Below are positions 1 to 11,450 of a stretch of DNA of 64,000 nt, piece after piece. The DNA lies in contig OZ025801.1 in assembly GCA_964019425.1 (NCBI GenBank), positions 1,116,001 to 1,180,000 on the forward strand, in the 5' to 3' direction. Within the stretch, counting starts at the first letter, position 1, and every line of letters begins with the position of its first letter. The translations under genes were made by a program, and so were the position numbers. The notes beneath the pieces are model-generated. The model worked only from the letters and a program-made list of their open reading frames with translations. It had not been told where the DNA came from and made no database searches. Origin of the DNA: Flectonema sp. DT1601 (taxonomy: Eukaryota > Euglenozoa > Diplonemea > Diplonemida > Diplonemidae).

Positions 1-798
1 TCAGATTTTCCTTTTTTTTTTTTTTTTTTTTTAAATTTTATTTCATCACCATGGGCCGAGTGGAACATTGGTTTGTGTATTTACCCAAGCAATTTTATAT
101 TCTTTTTTTTTTTTTTTTTTTTTGTAGTAAGAATTAAAGAGAGAGGAAAAAAAAAAAAAAAAAAAAAAAAGAAATGAAGGGGCACCTGTTGACTTTGTTT
201 TCAAAGTGTTTCCCTTCATTAGGCAGGATCATTTGTAGGCGCCCTTCCTGAGTGAATCTATCCTTGTTTTTGTTACCTGTAATGGCTATCTCAATCGAGT
301 TTTTGGAAGAAAAAAAAAAGAGAATAATGAATAAGACAGTCTTTTTTTTTGCTTTTATTTTATTTTTTTGCGTTTACCCTTTCCTTTTATTTTATATTGA
401 GAGAAGATATTTACACTACTCCTCTCCCTCTCCCTTCACTCCCTCCCCTGATGATGACGGTTAGAGGTACATGGCCATCAGCATTGGTGCCTTCTACAGT
501 ATAAATGTTATATTTTCTTTTTTTCTTTTTTTTGTAAGTCACTTTTTTTTTTTTTTTTTTTTTGGAAAAGAATAATCAGCTAGCAGCGTCTAATCAAAGA
601 AAAACTGAATGCGGGATTTGATTTCTTGGTCTTGTTGAGTTATCCACGTGTAACACTTGGTAAGGTGCTGCTTTGGAACTTACTACATCCAGACACGAGG
701 TTCTCACGGGGTAAGCACGCTCATTAAAACCAATCAAAAGTTTCGGTCAGTCTGTTGGTTGCTTCTTCGTTGTGGAGAAGCTCTCCCACGTAACTCAG

Positions 799-830
<32 letters not shown>

Positions 831-2099
831 GTATTTCCAATTACGACTTACGACATGTTTACTGTTATTCTTCAGTGAGGTTTCTAAAGAATAGAGGGGA
901 AAAGAAATATGAAGAAAAACAAAAGAAATTGCTTCCCCCTTGATCCATCCTCCTCCCCTTTCCCTTAGTCTTTTCCCCGTTGTTTTTGGTAAGAAGAATT
1001 GTATTATTGAAAACCCGTTAGTTACTTCTGAGTTATCCTCTTTTTTATTTTTCTCGGATGTAAAAAAAAAAAAAAAACGTGTAGTTTTAATTATAACGTG
1101 CAACGACTGTGGGCACGTAAATTATAAATAAAATATTTAGTTTAGAAAATTGTTGAATTCACTTATTTAATTGAAGTAGCTATTTTGATTACACTCATTG
1201 TCCACTTTGTGTTGTTTTCTGTTACGTACTTATATTTAATTTAGACTAGCCTTGTGTCGTTGGATTAGGTGTTTGACGAGGCTCCCCCCCTCCTCTCCAC
1301 CCATTATTCCCGTATTTATCTAACAACGATAATATACAGATACAATTGCTATTGTTTTCTGTTGTAATAAAAAAAAAAAAAATTAAAAATTTTTTTTTTT
1401 TTTTTTTTTTCACCTTGCCCCTCCTCCACTACGAGATTGGTACACTTTTGTTGAGCTGCCTTTTGTAGCAAAAACAAGACAAAAAAAAAAAAAAGAAAAA
1501 AAAAAAAAACAACTAGCCTTGATAACTGCCCTCCCTCACAAAAAAAAAAAAAAACTTCGGAATCAATTTGCGGTTGTTTCTGGTTGGTGCATGAACAGCT
1601 AACTTGTGTAGGAATTTATTAATTGCTGTGTTCTGAGCAGAAAAAGAAAAATTCAAATTTATTTATTTGTCATTTCGAAGAGTGTATTGTTTTCCTCTTC
1701 TTAACCTCTTGAGTTTAGTGTTAGCTGTGCTAGTATTGACTTGACTAAATCTATAAGCGCGATTAATGAAATGGGCTCGAGAGAGTCTGTGGTTTTGCCT
1801 CACCCCCACCCCCCACACTGAAAACGGTATTGTTTTTGAGGTGTTTTGTCGCTTGGTCAGGGTTGCTTTTCTCCCTTCTCTGGAATCCTGTTCGGAAAAG
1901 GGCTGCTCTCTGAGTACCTCCATTCCCGTATTGTATTGTAGACGCAATTACTTGTTTCTTTTTCTGGAAAAAATTTACAAAACTATTCAGCCGCAATTCC
2001 ATGTTTCTGCGTCTCCCTCGGAGAAGGGTTCATTTTCCTCTCTTTGCATAGAATCACTTGATGTGTTTCTGCTATAAAATTTTCATCCAAACAAGAAAC

Positions 2100-2131
<32 letters not shown>

Positions 2132-2968
2132 ATTATGCTGCCGTAACGCCAAGCATCACCGTTAGATATTATTGCTTTGAGATTAGTGGCCAGAGGCTGT
2201 TTATACAACTATTCTGGGACTGTTTTAAAGTGTTTTCCTACCTGACGCTGTTGTATAATACAAGCTCAGGAATGACTGTGTGTATCAAATTATTCCTACA
2301 CACTTTATTTAGTATTTGCAAGAATCATGCGTTGAGATTATTTTTTTTGTTGCCAAATTGGTAAATAAACTCGTTAAAATAATAAATTAAAAAAAAAAAA
2401 AAAGGGTAACCTGTTTTTTTTTTCTTCTTTTTTTTTTTCCCTTCTTCTTTTCGGTACTGGGTGGTACAAAAACTTATTCTCTTTTTTATCCATTTATATT
2501 ACTGTCCAGCTACTAACTTATTAATACTTGTTTTTTTGCCTGTTGCCTAGTTTGCATTTTTTTCTTTCTCTTCCCCAAAATATTTTTTTTTTTTTTTTGG
2601 GGGGGTGAATTGTAGGCAATCAGCCGATAAAAAAAATGCCCCATTCCTTTGTTGTCAAAATTTTGTTTTTTTTTTCCTCAACGCAAAAAAAAAAAAAACC
2701 CTGAAAATTGTTTTTGATGCAAATGTCCATCCCTTCCCCAGTTGTTATTTTTTTTAATTTTTTTTTTTTTTGTTTGTTAATGTCTTCAGATAGAGCACAG
2801 CAGTAACGGAGGCAGAGTTCTACTTAACTGACGAGGTGCTCAATACTATTGCCCTGTTGCTTCAATATGTAGCAACTGCATATGGTTCTCTTTTTGGTAA
2901 TTGTCTATAGTCTTTGTCTATTATTACCACGGGGAGTGTCTCCTGATTAATATTTCTTTAATTTTTAT

Positions 2969-2999
<31 letters not shown>

Positions 3000-3936
3000 T
3001 GAATCATATTGAAGTACCTTTGTTTATTCTTACAGATCTCCTTGGCGGCACAGATTTACACGACTAGTGAGATGAATCTTTTATTTGGAAGTTAATTGCT
3101 TAACAAACTAGAGGAACGTCTTTTTTCAGGTTGTGTTTTTTTACTTTTCTTATTTACGAATGTGGAAGTTGGAGCTGTAAATTTACACACACGTGTATTA
3201 AGTTATTTCACTTGTTTTTTTTTCTTCTTTTTTTTCTTTTTTCTTTCCAATTGTCATACTATTCGGTACCTCTCCTCCCCCTTGCCTTCGTGATTAACAA
3301 TAGCACTAAGTTTACGTGTAGTGGTGCTTATAAATGTAGCAGTTTGTTGTGTGGTTTCTCACTTCAAGATGCTTCAGGATGTTATTATCACTGTGTCGTT
3401 TTATATGTGGGTTATATCGTGTCTGAGTAAGTTATGCTTTCGTTTCTTTTTTCAAAGCATCCCTCGCCACCTTTATTGCCAGTTGCATTTTTCTTTTTTC
3501 GATACAAAAAATAAAACACATTTTTTATTATTAAAAAAAAAAAGAAGGGAAATAAGGCCTCCCAAAAGTCACAAGCGACTGCAAGAAATATTGTCATTTT
3601 TTTTCTTTTCTTCTTCACCTTTGCATGGGGGTATAAAAACACTCTTGCAATCTTCTTCTCATCCCGTTGTGTCTACCCTTGTTGTTATTTTTTTAGTTTT
3701 TCTTTTTTCTTTTTGGTTCTTGCATGTCAGTCGCTCGAAGTAAAGAAGGGGAGGGGAGGAAATTGTAGCATTTTTATTGTCAAAAAAAACCTTTTTTCAA
3801 AAAAAAAAAGGAAAGAAAAAATATATATATTAGTCGTGTGAATGAACGAACGAATGAAAAACAGTTTGGAATGGTCGGCTGCTTTTTTTTTTACATCAAA
3901 TAAATCACTTTTAGTAACAGGATTCTTATAGGAAAA
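1..3936. other. Homopolymer-rich intergenic region, no gene supported
   Basis: No open frame here looks like a protein. The frames present are poly-Phe or poly-Lys translations of T or A runs. The stretch holds many pure A or T runs, for example 21 T at 12-32, 31 A at 799-829, and long A runs near 2100 and 2970. Blocks of ordinary composition (about 1560-2090 and 2780-2960) could be UTR or non-coding RNA, but I recognise nothing in them. The last 20 bases before the next ATG contain TTTTAGTAACAG, a possible splice acceptor. Confidence 0.6.
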
Positions 3937-4890
3937 ATGAAAATTTCGACTTCAGCTGTCGCCCTCACACTGCTATCAGCAGTAACGGGAATGCAGGTAG
4001 TTAGTAACGTAACAATTGGTTATGGTTCGAGTGTTTCAACACACGATGGGAAGATCTTCGTTGCAGGAGCAGCGATAACTGACGGAACAGCATCTCTCGA
4101 AGTATTGCAGTTAAAGAATGGAACTGCAATGAAAATCGCATCAATTGGAGTCTGCAGAACTCCAGTTAGCGGGATTTCAGGTGTCGTTGCAAATGATGAC
4201 AACATCTTCGTAGCCTGTCCGACAGCATTACAGGCTCTTAGTTCTCAAGCTATCCCAAGAAGTGAAGCATCTTACCTCGCAGCTATGCACTTCTCTTTAT
4301 CAATATCACTGAAGTCAGACATCATTTTCGCAGGCACTGCAGGTGGGATCGAACTTCTAAAACTTTCAACCGACAACGAAAATGATAAGATTCGTAAGAT
4401 ATCTTCACTCCCGGGTACTTCAGGTGATGTGTTCTGTGCTGGAGGATCAACTCTTGCCGTCACTGCCGGAAGTAAAGAAGTTTCTATTTTTGATGTCAGT
4501 GATGTTGCTGCACCGATGAGAATTTCTTCTGTTGAGGTACCAAACTTATTTGCAGGTAACAGTGCAAGCTTATCTGATGATGAAAAGACTGTTGTCATTG
4601 GAGGAGCTGGGATGTGTTTTGCTGTAGTTGACATATCTAACCCAAGCAAACCATTACTAACGGGTACTATCTCAGGAGGTAATGGTTTATCTGTTGTAAT
4701 TGATGGTTCTGTTGCTTATGCTGCTTGTTCTGGGGAAGGTCCAAAAGTTCATAAAATTGATATTTCTGACTTACACAATCCAACGATCATCTCAACTCTT
4801 TCATTCCCTAACATCATTGAAGGTTTAGCACTTGATGGTGACTTCTTGTTTATAACTACTTCTAATCAATTGATAGCTATCAGCGTATAG
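3937..4890 (+). CDS. Secreted LVIVD-repeat beta-propeller protein
   Basis: The protein is 317 aa. Residues 1-18 (Met-Lys followed by a hydrophobic Ala/Leu/Val run) look like a cleavable signal peptide, so it is probably secreted or lumenal. The body is made of repeats of about 45 residues with the LVIVD pattern. The clearest are DVSDVAAP near 186, VVDISNPSKP near 230 and KIDISDLHNP near 274. Such repeats fold as propeller blades in secreted and cell-surface proteins, usually for protein or ligand binding, and I see no catalytic motif. The start is the first ATG, 16 bases after a TAACAG acceptor-like site at 3915-3920. The partner and exact role are unknown. The family call is fairly sure because repeat spacing and motif agree. 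Confidence 0.8.
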   Translation: MKISTSAVALTLLSAVTGMQVVSNVTIGYGSSVSTHDGKIFVAGAAITDGTASLEVLQLKNGTAMKIASIGVCRTPVSGISGVVANDDNIFVACPTALQALSSQAIPRSEASYLAAMHFSLSISLKSDIIFAGTAGGIELLKLSTDNENDKIRKISSLPGTSGDVFCAGGSTLAVTAGSKEVSIFDVSDVAAPMRISSVEVPNLFAGNSASLSDDEKTVVIGGAGMCFAVVDISNPSKPLLTGTISGGNGLSVVIDGSVAYAACSGEGPKVHKIDISDLHNPTIISTLSFPNIIEGLALDGDFLFITTSNQLIAISV

Positions 4891-5635
4891 AAACTAGATT
4901 GAGAACTGATTAATCAAAGACGGTTGTTTTCACTGCTGCTGTCGACTGGATGTCAAAAGAATTACTTTTATTTCAACTATGTTGATTCTAATCGGAAAGC
5001 GAACACAGATCTTATTCTTAATTCGCTGTGTGTCTAATTGAGTAGGCATAATCTTGACAACCCAGTCTGCCAGACTGTCAACAAGAATGCTAATCCGTGC
5101 TTCTTCAGCTCAGATGGTTTCTTTAGTGTGTTTGCTGTTTTCTTTTTTTTCTTTTAAAATTGATGAGAAAGTTCAAAACGAATATTACTTTCGGTTTTCA
5201 TACCTTCGATCATTAATTCTTGTTGGCTGACTGTCTGACGTTGAAAACTACATCGAGCGAACTAAATTCTGACGTAGCTCTTTGTCACATTGACGTTGAA
5301 AAATAGTCGTTCATTTTTTGAGTAAAATAATATAAGGGTGGCGTATTGTTGACATGTAAAGGTTGATTTTTAGTCCCCAAAATAAAAAAGAGAACTGTTT
5401 TGACTGGTCACTTGAATAGTTAAAAAGACGGTTTTGCTTGATTAGATTTTTTTTCTTCGCAGAGACGGAGGACTCATAAATCTTATTTGTGATATTGTCT
5501 CGTCTGAACAATTCAGTTCAAAAATAAGAAATTGTTGCCTTGCCCCATCGTTTATAAAACACAGCGCAATCTGATGCAGGAGTAACACCAACTGGGTTGA
5601 GTATATTAATTAACCACCACAGTTACACTTCAATA
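4891..5635. other. Intergenic region, likely 3' UTR plus 5' leader
   Basis: No gene is supported. A perfect 7-bp inverted repeat, CAGTCTG-C-CAGACTG, lies at 5063-5077 and extends as an imperfect stem (TCTTG/CAAGA) to about 5053-5087, so a hairpin in the 3' UTR of the propeller gene is plausible. The word GACGTTGAAAA occurs twice (about 5238 and 5291). Confidence 0.4.
5063..5077. repeat. Short perfect inverted repeat (7-bp arms, 1-base centre)
   Basis: The arms CAGTCTG and CAGACTG are exact reverse complements around a single C. The repeat lies about 170 bases downstream of the propeller gene stop codon. It may form a small hairpin in that gene's 3' UTR. Function unknown. Confidence 0.5.
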
Positions 5636-5830
5636 ATGTCTTCTATCGAAAACGATCAAAAGGAAGCAACCAAACTAAGCCGAACATCGTGCTGTCTGCT
5701 GGGCACTGCCTCAGGTGCTATTGTAGGCGGGGTGTCTGGAGCCATATTGGGAATAAAAGTTGCGAAAGCGCAGATGTCGGCAAAACTTACGGCGGTGTTG
5801 GGTCACAAGCTTGCTGGTTTTTTTACCTGA
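5636..5830 (+). CDS. Small glycine-zipper membrane protein (hypothetical)
   Basis: The protein is 64 aa from the first ATG; an in-frame extension further upstream would need a TTG start. Residues 1-16 are polar. Residues about 20-45 form one hydrophobic segment in which Gly recurs every few residues (GAIVGGVSGAILG), the pattern of glycine-zipper membrane helices. A short basic/amphipathic tail follows. No homologous family is recognisable. A CACCACAG acceptor-like site lies just upstream of the ATG. It could also be the first exon of a longer gene, but I find no convincing continuation. Evidence for translation is composition only. Confidence 0.4.
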   Translation: MSSIENDQKEATKLSRTSCCLLGTASGAIVGGVSGAILGIKVAKAQMSAKLTAVLGHKLAGFFT

Positions 5831-6085
5831 ATAAGTCATTTCAAAGTCGGTAGCAACTTATTTAATGCAGCGATTAGACACCATTCACAGTAGACACGTC
5901 CTCAGTTGTCCTCAAGCGGGTGGTAGCGGAGACAGAAACGACATATTTTTCTTCAATTAAACCTTGGTTGCGAGGTTTCGTATTACCTCTTCCTCGTTGC
6001 AGTTACGCGACCGTACTAAAGTGAGATCTCTGGTGGATGTCTTATCTTTCTATTTTTTCTTTTCAGTGCCCCTCCCTCACAGGAT

Positions 6086-7807
6086 ATGGCAACCCGTAAA
6101 AATACAGTCGCTCGTTTCAAGGTGGGCGAACTTACATATTGTCGGTATGTTAAGGGAGGGGACACATACGCGACAGTTGAGGGGTATGAATTTGATGATA
6201 GTGAGTACACGTGGAAAGTTAAAGTTGATAAGAAAACAAACAAAAGATACTACGTCAGCATGGGAGGCTACGGGAAGAGATGGTTGCTGCCAGAGAGATA
6301 TCCTCCTGGAGGGAGCAATCAGCAGGCTGAGAAAACTTCATCTGTTGGCTTTAATAACATTGCACCAACTAGTCCTTTGAGTCCGATGACCTTCGATAAA
6401 GAAGGCGAAGACGACGGGACGATAATGTCGCTAATCGATCTTTATAAACAGCGCCTGGCTTTCAATCCTGGTGAGCAAACAGTTGACCTCCCTCCGGAAC
6501 TCATTGATTCTATAGCAGCGCACCTCTCTACAGTTGTTGGTGAAGTTCGACTCCCGTCGGAGTCAATTTTATCAGTCATCTTATCAGCTGGATATTACCT
6601 AAAGAAACGAATCCGCCAAGGTAGTTCAATACATAACTTGATAGATTCTACCGTGCAAAAGCTGGCGTATGCTGTAGCCGCAGATGTGAAAGCTAATGTT
6701 GCTTCATCACCTTTTGTAGAATGCTATACGAAGATAACGTACCTGACTTCAATAAATGAAAGTATTGCAAGCGTTGTTGATGAACAGACCGCAGATATAG
6801 AAATAATAAAAAGAAATATCGAACTACGCAAAGTCGAGAGAAAACGTGCAGCAACAAAACTACTAACCTGGAAGAACCGATGCGTTGACGTCGATAAAGA
6901 GGTCGTTGAGGCTGCGACAAAGGGATCTACCATATCAAATAATGTAGCAGCTTACTTATCAAGTATTAGAAGTGTGAATGATGTTGTGATGAATAAGTTT
7001 CCAACTGATGCTCAAACCTGCACTGCACAAATAGAAAGATTAAATGCTCAACTGCAAGATGGTTGTCAGCAATCAAAAGCTCTTCAAAGTTCTTATAAAA
7101 AGTTAAGACAATCTCGTGACTCTTTACGTTCTTCACTCGACACGATGTCAACCGAACACTGCGATTGCGATTGCGCTGATCGATGTGATGATGAAGGAAG
7201 TTTCACAACGTTGTCACGACCTAACTCAGACGTTCTATTACTGGAACAGGTTGCAATGCAACGCGAAGAAAACGAACGACTGAAGGCTCGCCTCGCAGCT
7301 GCTGAACAACTAATTCACGAAAATGAGTTTCAAAAACGAGCAGAAAACAAAGCACGAGATCAGGAAATGGAAGCCTTGCGATCGAATTTACTGAAAGCAA
7401 AAGGTAAAGTAAAAAGTGTACAAACTGACCTTGACGGTGATGCCTTTGAAGGAACTGTTATCAGCGAAGGTGATAGAAAGTCAATTTTAGATATCATTCA
7501 AAGACAGAAACAACTCGTAGAAACACTTTCTCTAACACAAGATGATGAATCCCCCGACTCGGATCCATCGCAGTCGGAGATGCTTCAAAAGTGTCTCACT
7601 GCTGCTCATACAAAAATTAAATCTCAGCGAGAGCAGATCCGTGAACTGAAATCCCTTCTCTCTGTCACACTCGACCTGAAAGAGTCAGCAGATGATCCAG
7701 TGAGAGCACTTATAAATGCGACTTCACCTCTTCATATGCGCTTTGAACAAGATTCTAGTGACCCAGTCTTACTGGATATATCTCCGATTGGAAGTCAAAA
7801 TCCCTGA
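6086..7807 (+). CDS. Coiled-coil protein with a small basic N-terminal domain
   Basis: The protein is 573 aa. Residues 1-75 form a compact, beta-looking module rich in Tyr, Trp and Lys (GDTYATVEGYEFDD, then YTWKVKVDKKT), reminiscent of Tudor/SH3-like barrels, though I cannot assign a family. After a linker, roughly 110-210 is helical. Residues about 230-350 and 390-460 have heptad-like Leu/Lys/Glu/Arg composition typical of coiled coils. Between them is a short Cys-Asp run (CDCDCADRCDD) that could bind metal. A further coiled coil precedes the C-terminus. The start is the first ATG, 20 bases after a pyrimidine tract ending TTTTCAG at 6066, which looks like a splice or trans-splice acceptor. 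A structural or cytoskeletal role is only inference. Confidence 0.7.
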   Translation: MATRKNTVARFKVGELTYCRYVKGGDTYATVEGYEFDDSEYTWKVKVDKKTNKRYYVSMGGYGKRWLLPERYPPGGSNQQAEKTSSVGFNNIAPTSPLSPMTFDKEGEDDGTIMSLIDLYKQRLAFNPGEQTVDLPPELIDSIAAHLSTVVGEVRLPSESILSVILSAGYYLKKRIRQGSSIHNLIDSTVQKLAYAVAADVKANVASSPFVECYTKITYLTSINESIASVVDEQTADIEIIKRNIELRKVERKRAATKLLTWKNRCVDVDKEVVEAATKGSTISNNVAAYLSSIRSVNDVVMNKFPTDAQTCTAQIERLNAQLQDGCQQSKALQSSYKKLRQSRDSLRSSLDTMSTEHCDCDCADRCDDEGSFTTLSRPNSDVLLLEQVAMQREENERLKARLAAAEQLIHENEFQKRAENKARDQEMEALRSNLLKAKGKVKSVQTDLDGDAFEGTVISEGDRKSILDIIQRQKQLVETLSLTQDDESPDSDPSQSEMLQKCLTAAHTKIKSQREQIRELKSLLSVTLDLKESADDPVRALINATSPLHMRFEQDSSDPVLLDISPIGSQNP

Positions 7808-8473
7808 GTGAAGTTACTTTGGAGGCCTCACGAAGAATTGCTGAAGACCTTTTTCGCAAAAACCATAGAAAGAAACGAAAGCCTTCATAGCATTCTGAGT
7901 ATCCTCAGTTATTGGATGAGGTGATAATATATTAGTGCAGCGAGTCAACTGCTGTTGCCTATTTCTTGTTTCTCGTTTTTTTTTTTTTTTTGTTTCGTTG
8001 ATTAAGTTACGATGGATTAATTTACTTATTATTTTTCCCTTTTTGATCCCAATCAACTGAAAACCATTCATAAGACGACATACAAGTCTTAGAAATTACG
8101 TTTTGGAACAGCTGTTCCTATTTTGTATTCTGTAGTTAGCAAACTACAATTAGTTGTTATTATATTTATTTTATTAGAAACATTTCCCGGAGATTATTGA
8201 AAAAAAAAACATCAATTAGTCAAGTCTTCAGTCTTTCGAAGATTGTGTTGAGTTCGTACTTCTTGAATTATGTTTTCCCCTTTCTTTAGATTACTTGATC
8301 TCTTGTGGGCCTTTTAGTTCTGTTTACAACTTTGTGTGCGTCTTGTTTTATTTATTTAGATGTGTGGTGTTATTTATTATTATTTATTACAGGAATCTGT
8401 TGAGAGTAGTGACAGTTGTGGGAATCAAGGATATCTTTATTTCTAATCAAGGACTGGTCAATCCCAACAATAG
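7808..8473. other. Intergenic region (3' UTR and 5' leader)
   Basis: AT-rich DNA with one long T run near 7980. No coding frame is credible. A TATTTATTACAG acceptor-like site ends at 8392, about 80 bases upstream of the next ATG, so the 5' leader of the RING gene probably starts there. Confidence 0.4.
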
Positions 8474-9219
8474 ATGGCAACAATGTCAACAGACGAAAGG
8501 TTAGCGAGATCCTTGCAGGCCGGGGAATATATTAAAGCTAGACAGCAAGCACACCGACACAGACATCCTAACCCGCACCAGCAACAACAACAGCGACAGG
8601 GAAATGGAGAACAAATTAATGAGTTTCACAGGCAGCTACGTCATCAGAGAACGAGGCTGCATGAAGCAGAACAGAGAGACCGACCACACAGCAGCGGTAG
8701 TAGACCTCATGGTCAGGTCCCACAAGTAGCTTTAGAGAGGATGTTACAATTGATGGCAAACCCTCGTTTTCAACAACAACATCGCAACTCTTCTCATACT
8801 CATCACCAGATTATGCTTATACCTCTTTCACAGATGTTGCGAACAGGAATTCTCAGAAGGCGTCAACCCCGCGGAGCCAACTCAGAACAGATAGAAGATA
8901 ACTCTGGTAAGTTTGTGCTACAAGACAAAGAAAAGCTCACCGATGAAAACAAAAGCTGCACCGTCTGTCTGATGGAATTTGAAAACGGAGAGGAACTTCG
9001 TGCTCTCCCCTGCCTTCATCTTTTCCATCCTGATTGTGTTGATAGATGGCTGCAGCAAAATCCAAAATGTCCAACTTGTAGGGTTTGTATTTTTAATTTG
9101 TTTGGAATGAGAATACCCATTGCCTTAGCCTTACGTAGTATAAGAAACAAAAGCAAAAATAACGAAAACAGGCTGACCTTGTTGGGAACGCACAAAATGC
9201 AAATGCATCCGGTGGCTGA
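8474..9219 (+). CDS. RING-H2 finger protein, probable E3 ubiquitin ligase (2 exons)
   Basis: Exon 1 is 8474-9082 (203 codons) and exon 2 is 9172-9219, giving 218 aa. The N-terminus is Gln/His/Arg-rich and low complexity. A complete RING-H2 finger of the C3H2C3 type is visible: C162, C165, C180, H182, H185, C188, C199, C202. This is the class that recruits E2 enzymes. The intron 9083-9171 begins GTTTGT and ends GAAAACAG. Splicing changes the end from CPTCR-VCIFNLFG to CPTCRADLVGNAQ, and CPTCRADL is a common way for RING domains to continue, so I prefer the spliced form. Read unspliced, the frame continues to 9223 with an unrelated basic tail (249 aa). There is no transmembrane segment; the substrate is unknown. 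Confidence 0.85.
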
Positions 9220-9899
9220 ATAAGTACGTTTGTTAATTTAACCTGATAGTTGTGGTCGGTTGTGTTCTATTTCTATTTTGTCTTCTTTGCTTGTCTTCAT
9301 CTTTGGATGGTTGGGTGCAATTTTATTTCTTACCCTTTTGCACGTAGTGTTGCTACTTGGCACCCCAGAACACTTTCCTGTTTCAGTTTCCAATGAGCCA
9401 AGGTCTGTACTCTTCGCTAGTAGTCTTCGTTGTTTGTTTAGTTTTGTTTTTTTTAAAAACAGTGATTTTCGTTTTATTTCTTTGTTCCCTTCTCTCTCTA
9501 ATCCTCTATTCAGTAACCTGGTAGATTTAAAGTAATGAACCTATCGATAACATTAAAGTGAAACGCAACACTAGTTGGTTTCTAATGTCTTGCCTACTAA
9601 AAGATAACAATAACGGTTGTAATATTCTTGCTTGTTCTTAACAAAAAGGGTCTTCCGTAGCTTTCGCTGCGAGTGACTTATTAACTTCCGCAAGGATTCT
9701 TTTATTATTTATTATTTTTTTCTTTTTGCTTGCATCTGACACGCAGTCAACGGTAATGAAAAAAGTGACAGCAAACATACGAACCGTCTCTTTATCTTCA
9801 AACAGGTGAACATAATGACTTAACAATTGGAAATGTTTTTTTTATCTGTGATTGTTCAAAACGACGCTTCCACATAATCGTATTTTTATACCACCAGAA
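9220..9899. other. Intergenic region
   Basis: No gene is supported. The region is T-rich with short frames that translate to Phe/Leu-rich strings. It probably contains the 3' UTR of the RING gene and the 5' leader of the FAM227-like gene. Confidence 0.4.
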
Positions 9900-11450
9900 A
9901 TGTTGAAGAGCGGGGAGGTAGAAGATGAGCTTCCCCCAGTTAGAAATATCGTCTACGAGTTATTCAATGAGAATGTACCGACAAGACTACCTGAAGTTAA
10001 AGGGAGGAGACTAACTGTTAGCGATCTTGTTAAGGAAGTGTTATTTCAAAATGAGAGGAGCGCTCGAACTGGGTTGGGTAGATTATTATTAAAAAAGGAA
10101 ACTCTTTGTATTATCAGTGATGCTTTCTGGTGGGTATTCTTAAGATTCGTATCTGACAGTACTGAACCTGTTGTTGATGAGCTCAGACCGAAAACACCAC
10201 CGAGACCACCGAGTAGGATGCGAGATAAGAAAAGTTCTGGAACACCACTTCCTCTTCATATGTACCAACAGACACTTCCAGCAGTACCAAGATCTATTGA
10301 CTTATTAAGTAGAGTAGCAGCACCAGGTTCTATTCAAAATGGAATACCGACAGAAGATATCTGTTCTTGCGTTAGTAGCCCGAGAGCTGGTGATCGTGAA
10401 GGTGATTCTACCGCTCACTCGCTAGTGTCAGAACCTGATTCTTGTAAAACTGTTTTGAGTGCCGGTGGAATGCTAACTCCAAGACCACCTCCAAAGAATA
10501 GTTCAAGCAGACTAACACTAGCTGCATCCTCTGGAAGTATTAAAATACCATCTCCTGCATATCGATCTCAACAGACTGACGGAGAACATGCTGATGAAAC
10601 AATCTCTCTCTCAGAAATATCTCAAATGCCTCCTTTCGAAAGGGAGGATTTGATATCTGACGAAGAGCAGCTTCGTTACAATCGAATATCCAGAAATTAT
10701 ATTAAAATAGTCGAGTCTATCTGTAAAGTACAGCCAGCAGCGCTACAGGATATGTACTACACGCAATATCCTGACATAGTTGCGCAGGTTATTTGCTTGG
10801 GAATGTTTAAGGCAAGCCTCCCTACTCCACCCTCCATTAAGAGAGAAGTTCTTGGCTACACTACTTATTGGATGTCTGGTGTTCAAAGAAAGGACATCAG
10901 TAGTTGGAAAATTGGAAAATTTTTGGGAAAACGACATCAAAAAAAAACTGTCTCTGCGTCTGGTAGGAAGCCGATGCCACCTCAAAGTTTGTCAACGACA
11001 GAAAATAGTCCTGGAACGGGACTCGAACTGGAGGAGCTTTCGAAAGAATTAGAGAACATGAAAACAGAAGCACAAACAGCATTTAATAAGAAGATGAGAG
11101 CAACAAAACTTGGAGTAGACAACGACAGAAGTACAGAAGAGTTGCCAAAGAGAATACTTCCTCTTGACAGAGGTCATGTTTCAGTCATGGGAACCGTAAA
11201 GAAACTTCGTCCCCTTCAGCCCCGCGTAGTCAGTCTTCTGAGAGGTCTTCGAAGAAATAAAAGCACCCCAGCCTGGTTTGAATTTGGCCGCGTCGGTTTT
11301 CGGAAAAAAGCAGCCAAAGTCGGTGTTGGCAACTTCTGCACAACAGACTACTCTCCCTTAGTACAGCATGCTTTAATGCGGCGATTGGAATTCTCTTTTG
11401 TAAAACCTGCTGACATGCTTTGGTCTTGTCACGATGACGCTGATGAATAA
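9900..11450 (+). CDS. FAM227-like protein (FWWh domain)
   Basis: The protein is 516 aa from the first ATG; the frame extends upstream to 9852 only through a TTG. Two blocks match the FAM227 family: an FWW signature near residue 76 (DAFWWVFLRFV) and, after a long Ser/Pro-rich linker, RISRNYIKIVESI near 261 followed by a helical segment (LQDMYYTQYPDIVAQVICLG). In animals FAM227 proteins are poorly characterised, with expression linked to cilia and testis, so a flagellar association is possible. The linker (about 100-250) is predicted disordered with many SP/TP sites. The C-terminal 130 residues are basic with an unassigned conserved-looking end. I am moderately sure of the family and do not know the molecular role. 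Confidence 0.65.
   Translation: MLKSGEVEDELPPVRNIVYELFNENVPTRLPEVKGRRLTVSDLVKEVLFQNERSARTGLGRLLLKKETLCIISDAFWWVFLRFVSDSTEPVVDELRPKTPPRPPSRMRDKKSSGTPLPLHMYQQTLPAVPRSIDLLSRVAAPGSIQNGIPTEDICSCVSSPRAGDREGDSTAHSLVSEPDSCKTVLSAGGMLTPRPPPKNSSSRLTLAASSGSIKIPSPAYRSQQTDGEHADETISLSEISQMPPFEREDLISDEEQLRYNRISRNYIKIVESICKVQPAALQDMYYTQYPDIVAQVICLGMFKASLPTPPSIKREVLGYTTYWMSGVQRKDISSWKIGKFLGKRHQKKTVSASGRKPMPPQSLSTTENSPGTGLELEELSKELENMKTEAQTAFNKKMRATKLGVDNDRSTEELPKRILPLDRGHVSVMGTVKKLRPLQPRVVSLLRGLRRNKSTPAWFEFGRVGFRKKAAKVGVGNFCTTDYSPLVQHALMRRLEFSFVKPADMLWSCHDDADE

Noticed and set aside
795-1103. Poly-Phe/poly-Lys frames here and at many other places (e.g. 3131, 19160, 21735, 43367)
   Set aside because: Direct translation of A/T runs; no start context or conserved residues.
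1663-2077. Overlapping frames of 79-103 codons on both strands
   Set aside because: No recognisable domain, poor composition, and overlapping frames of similar length on both strands suggest chance.
9083-9223. RING protein C-terminus as read without splicing
   Set aside because: Donor and acceptor match the other introns, and splicing gives the usual CPTCRADL continuation.
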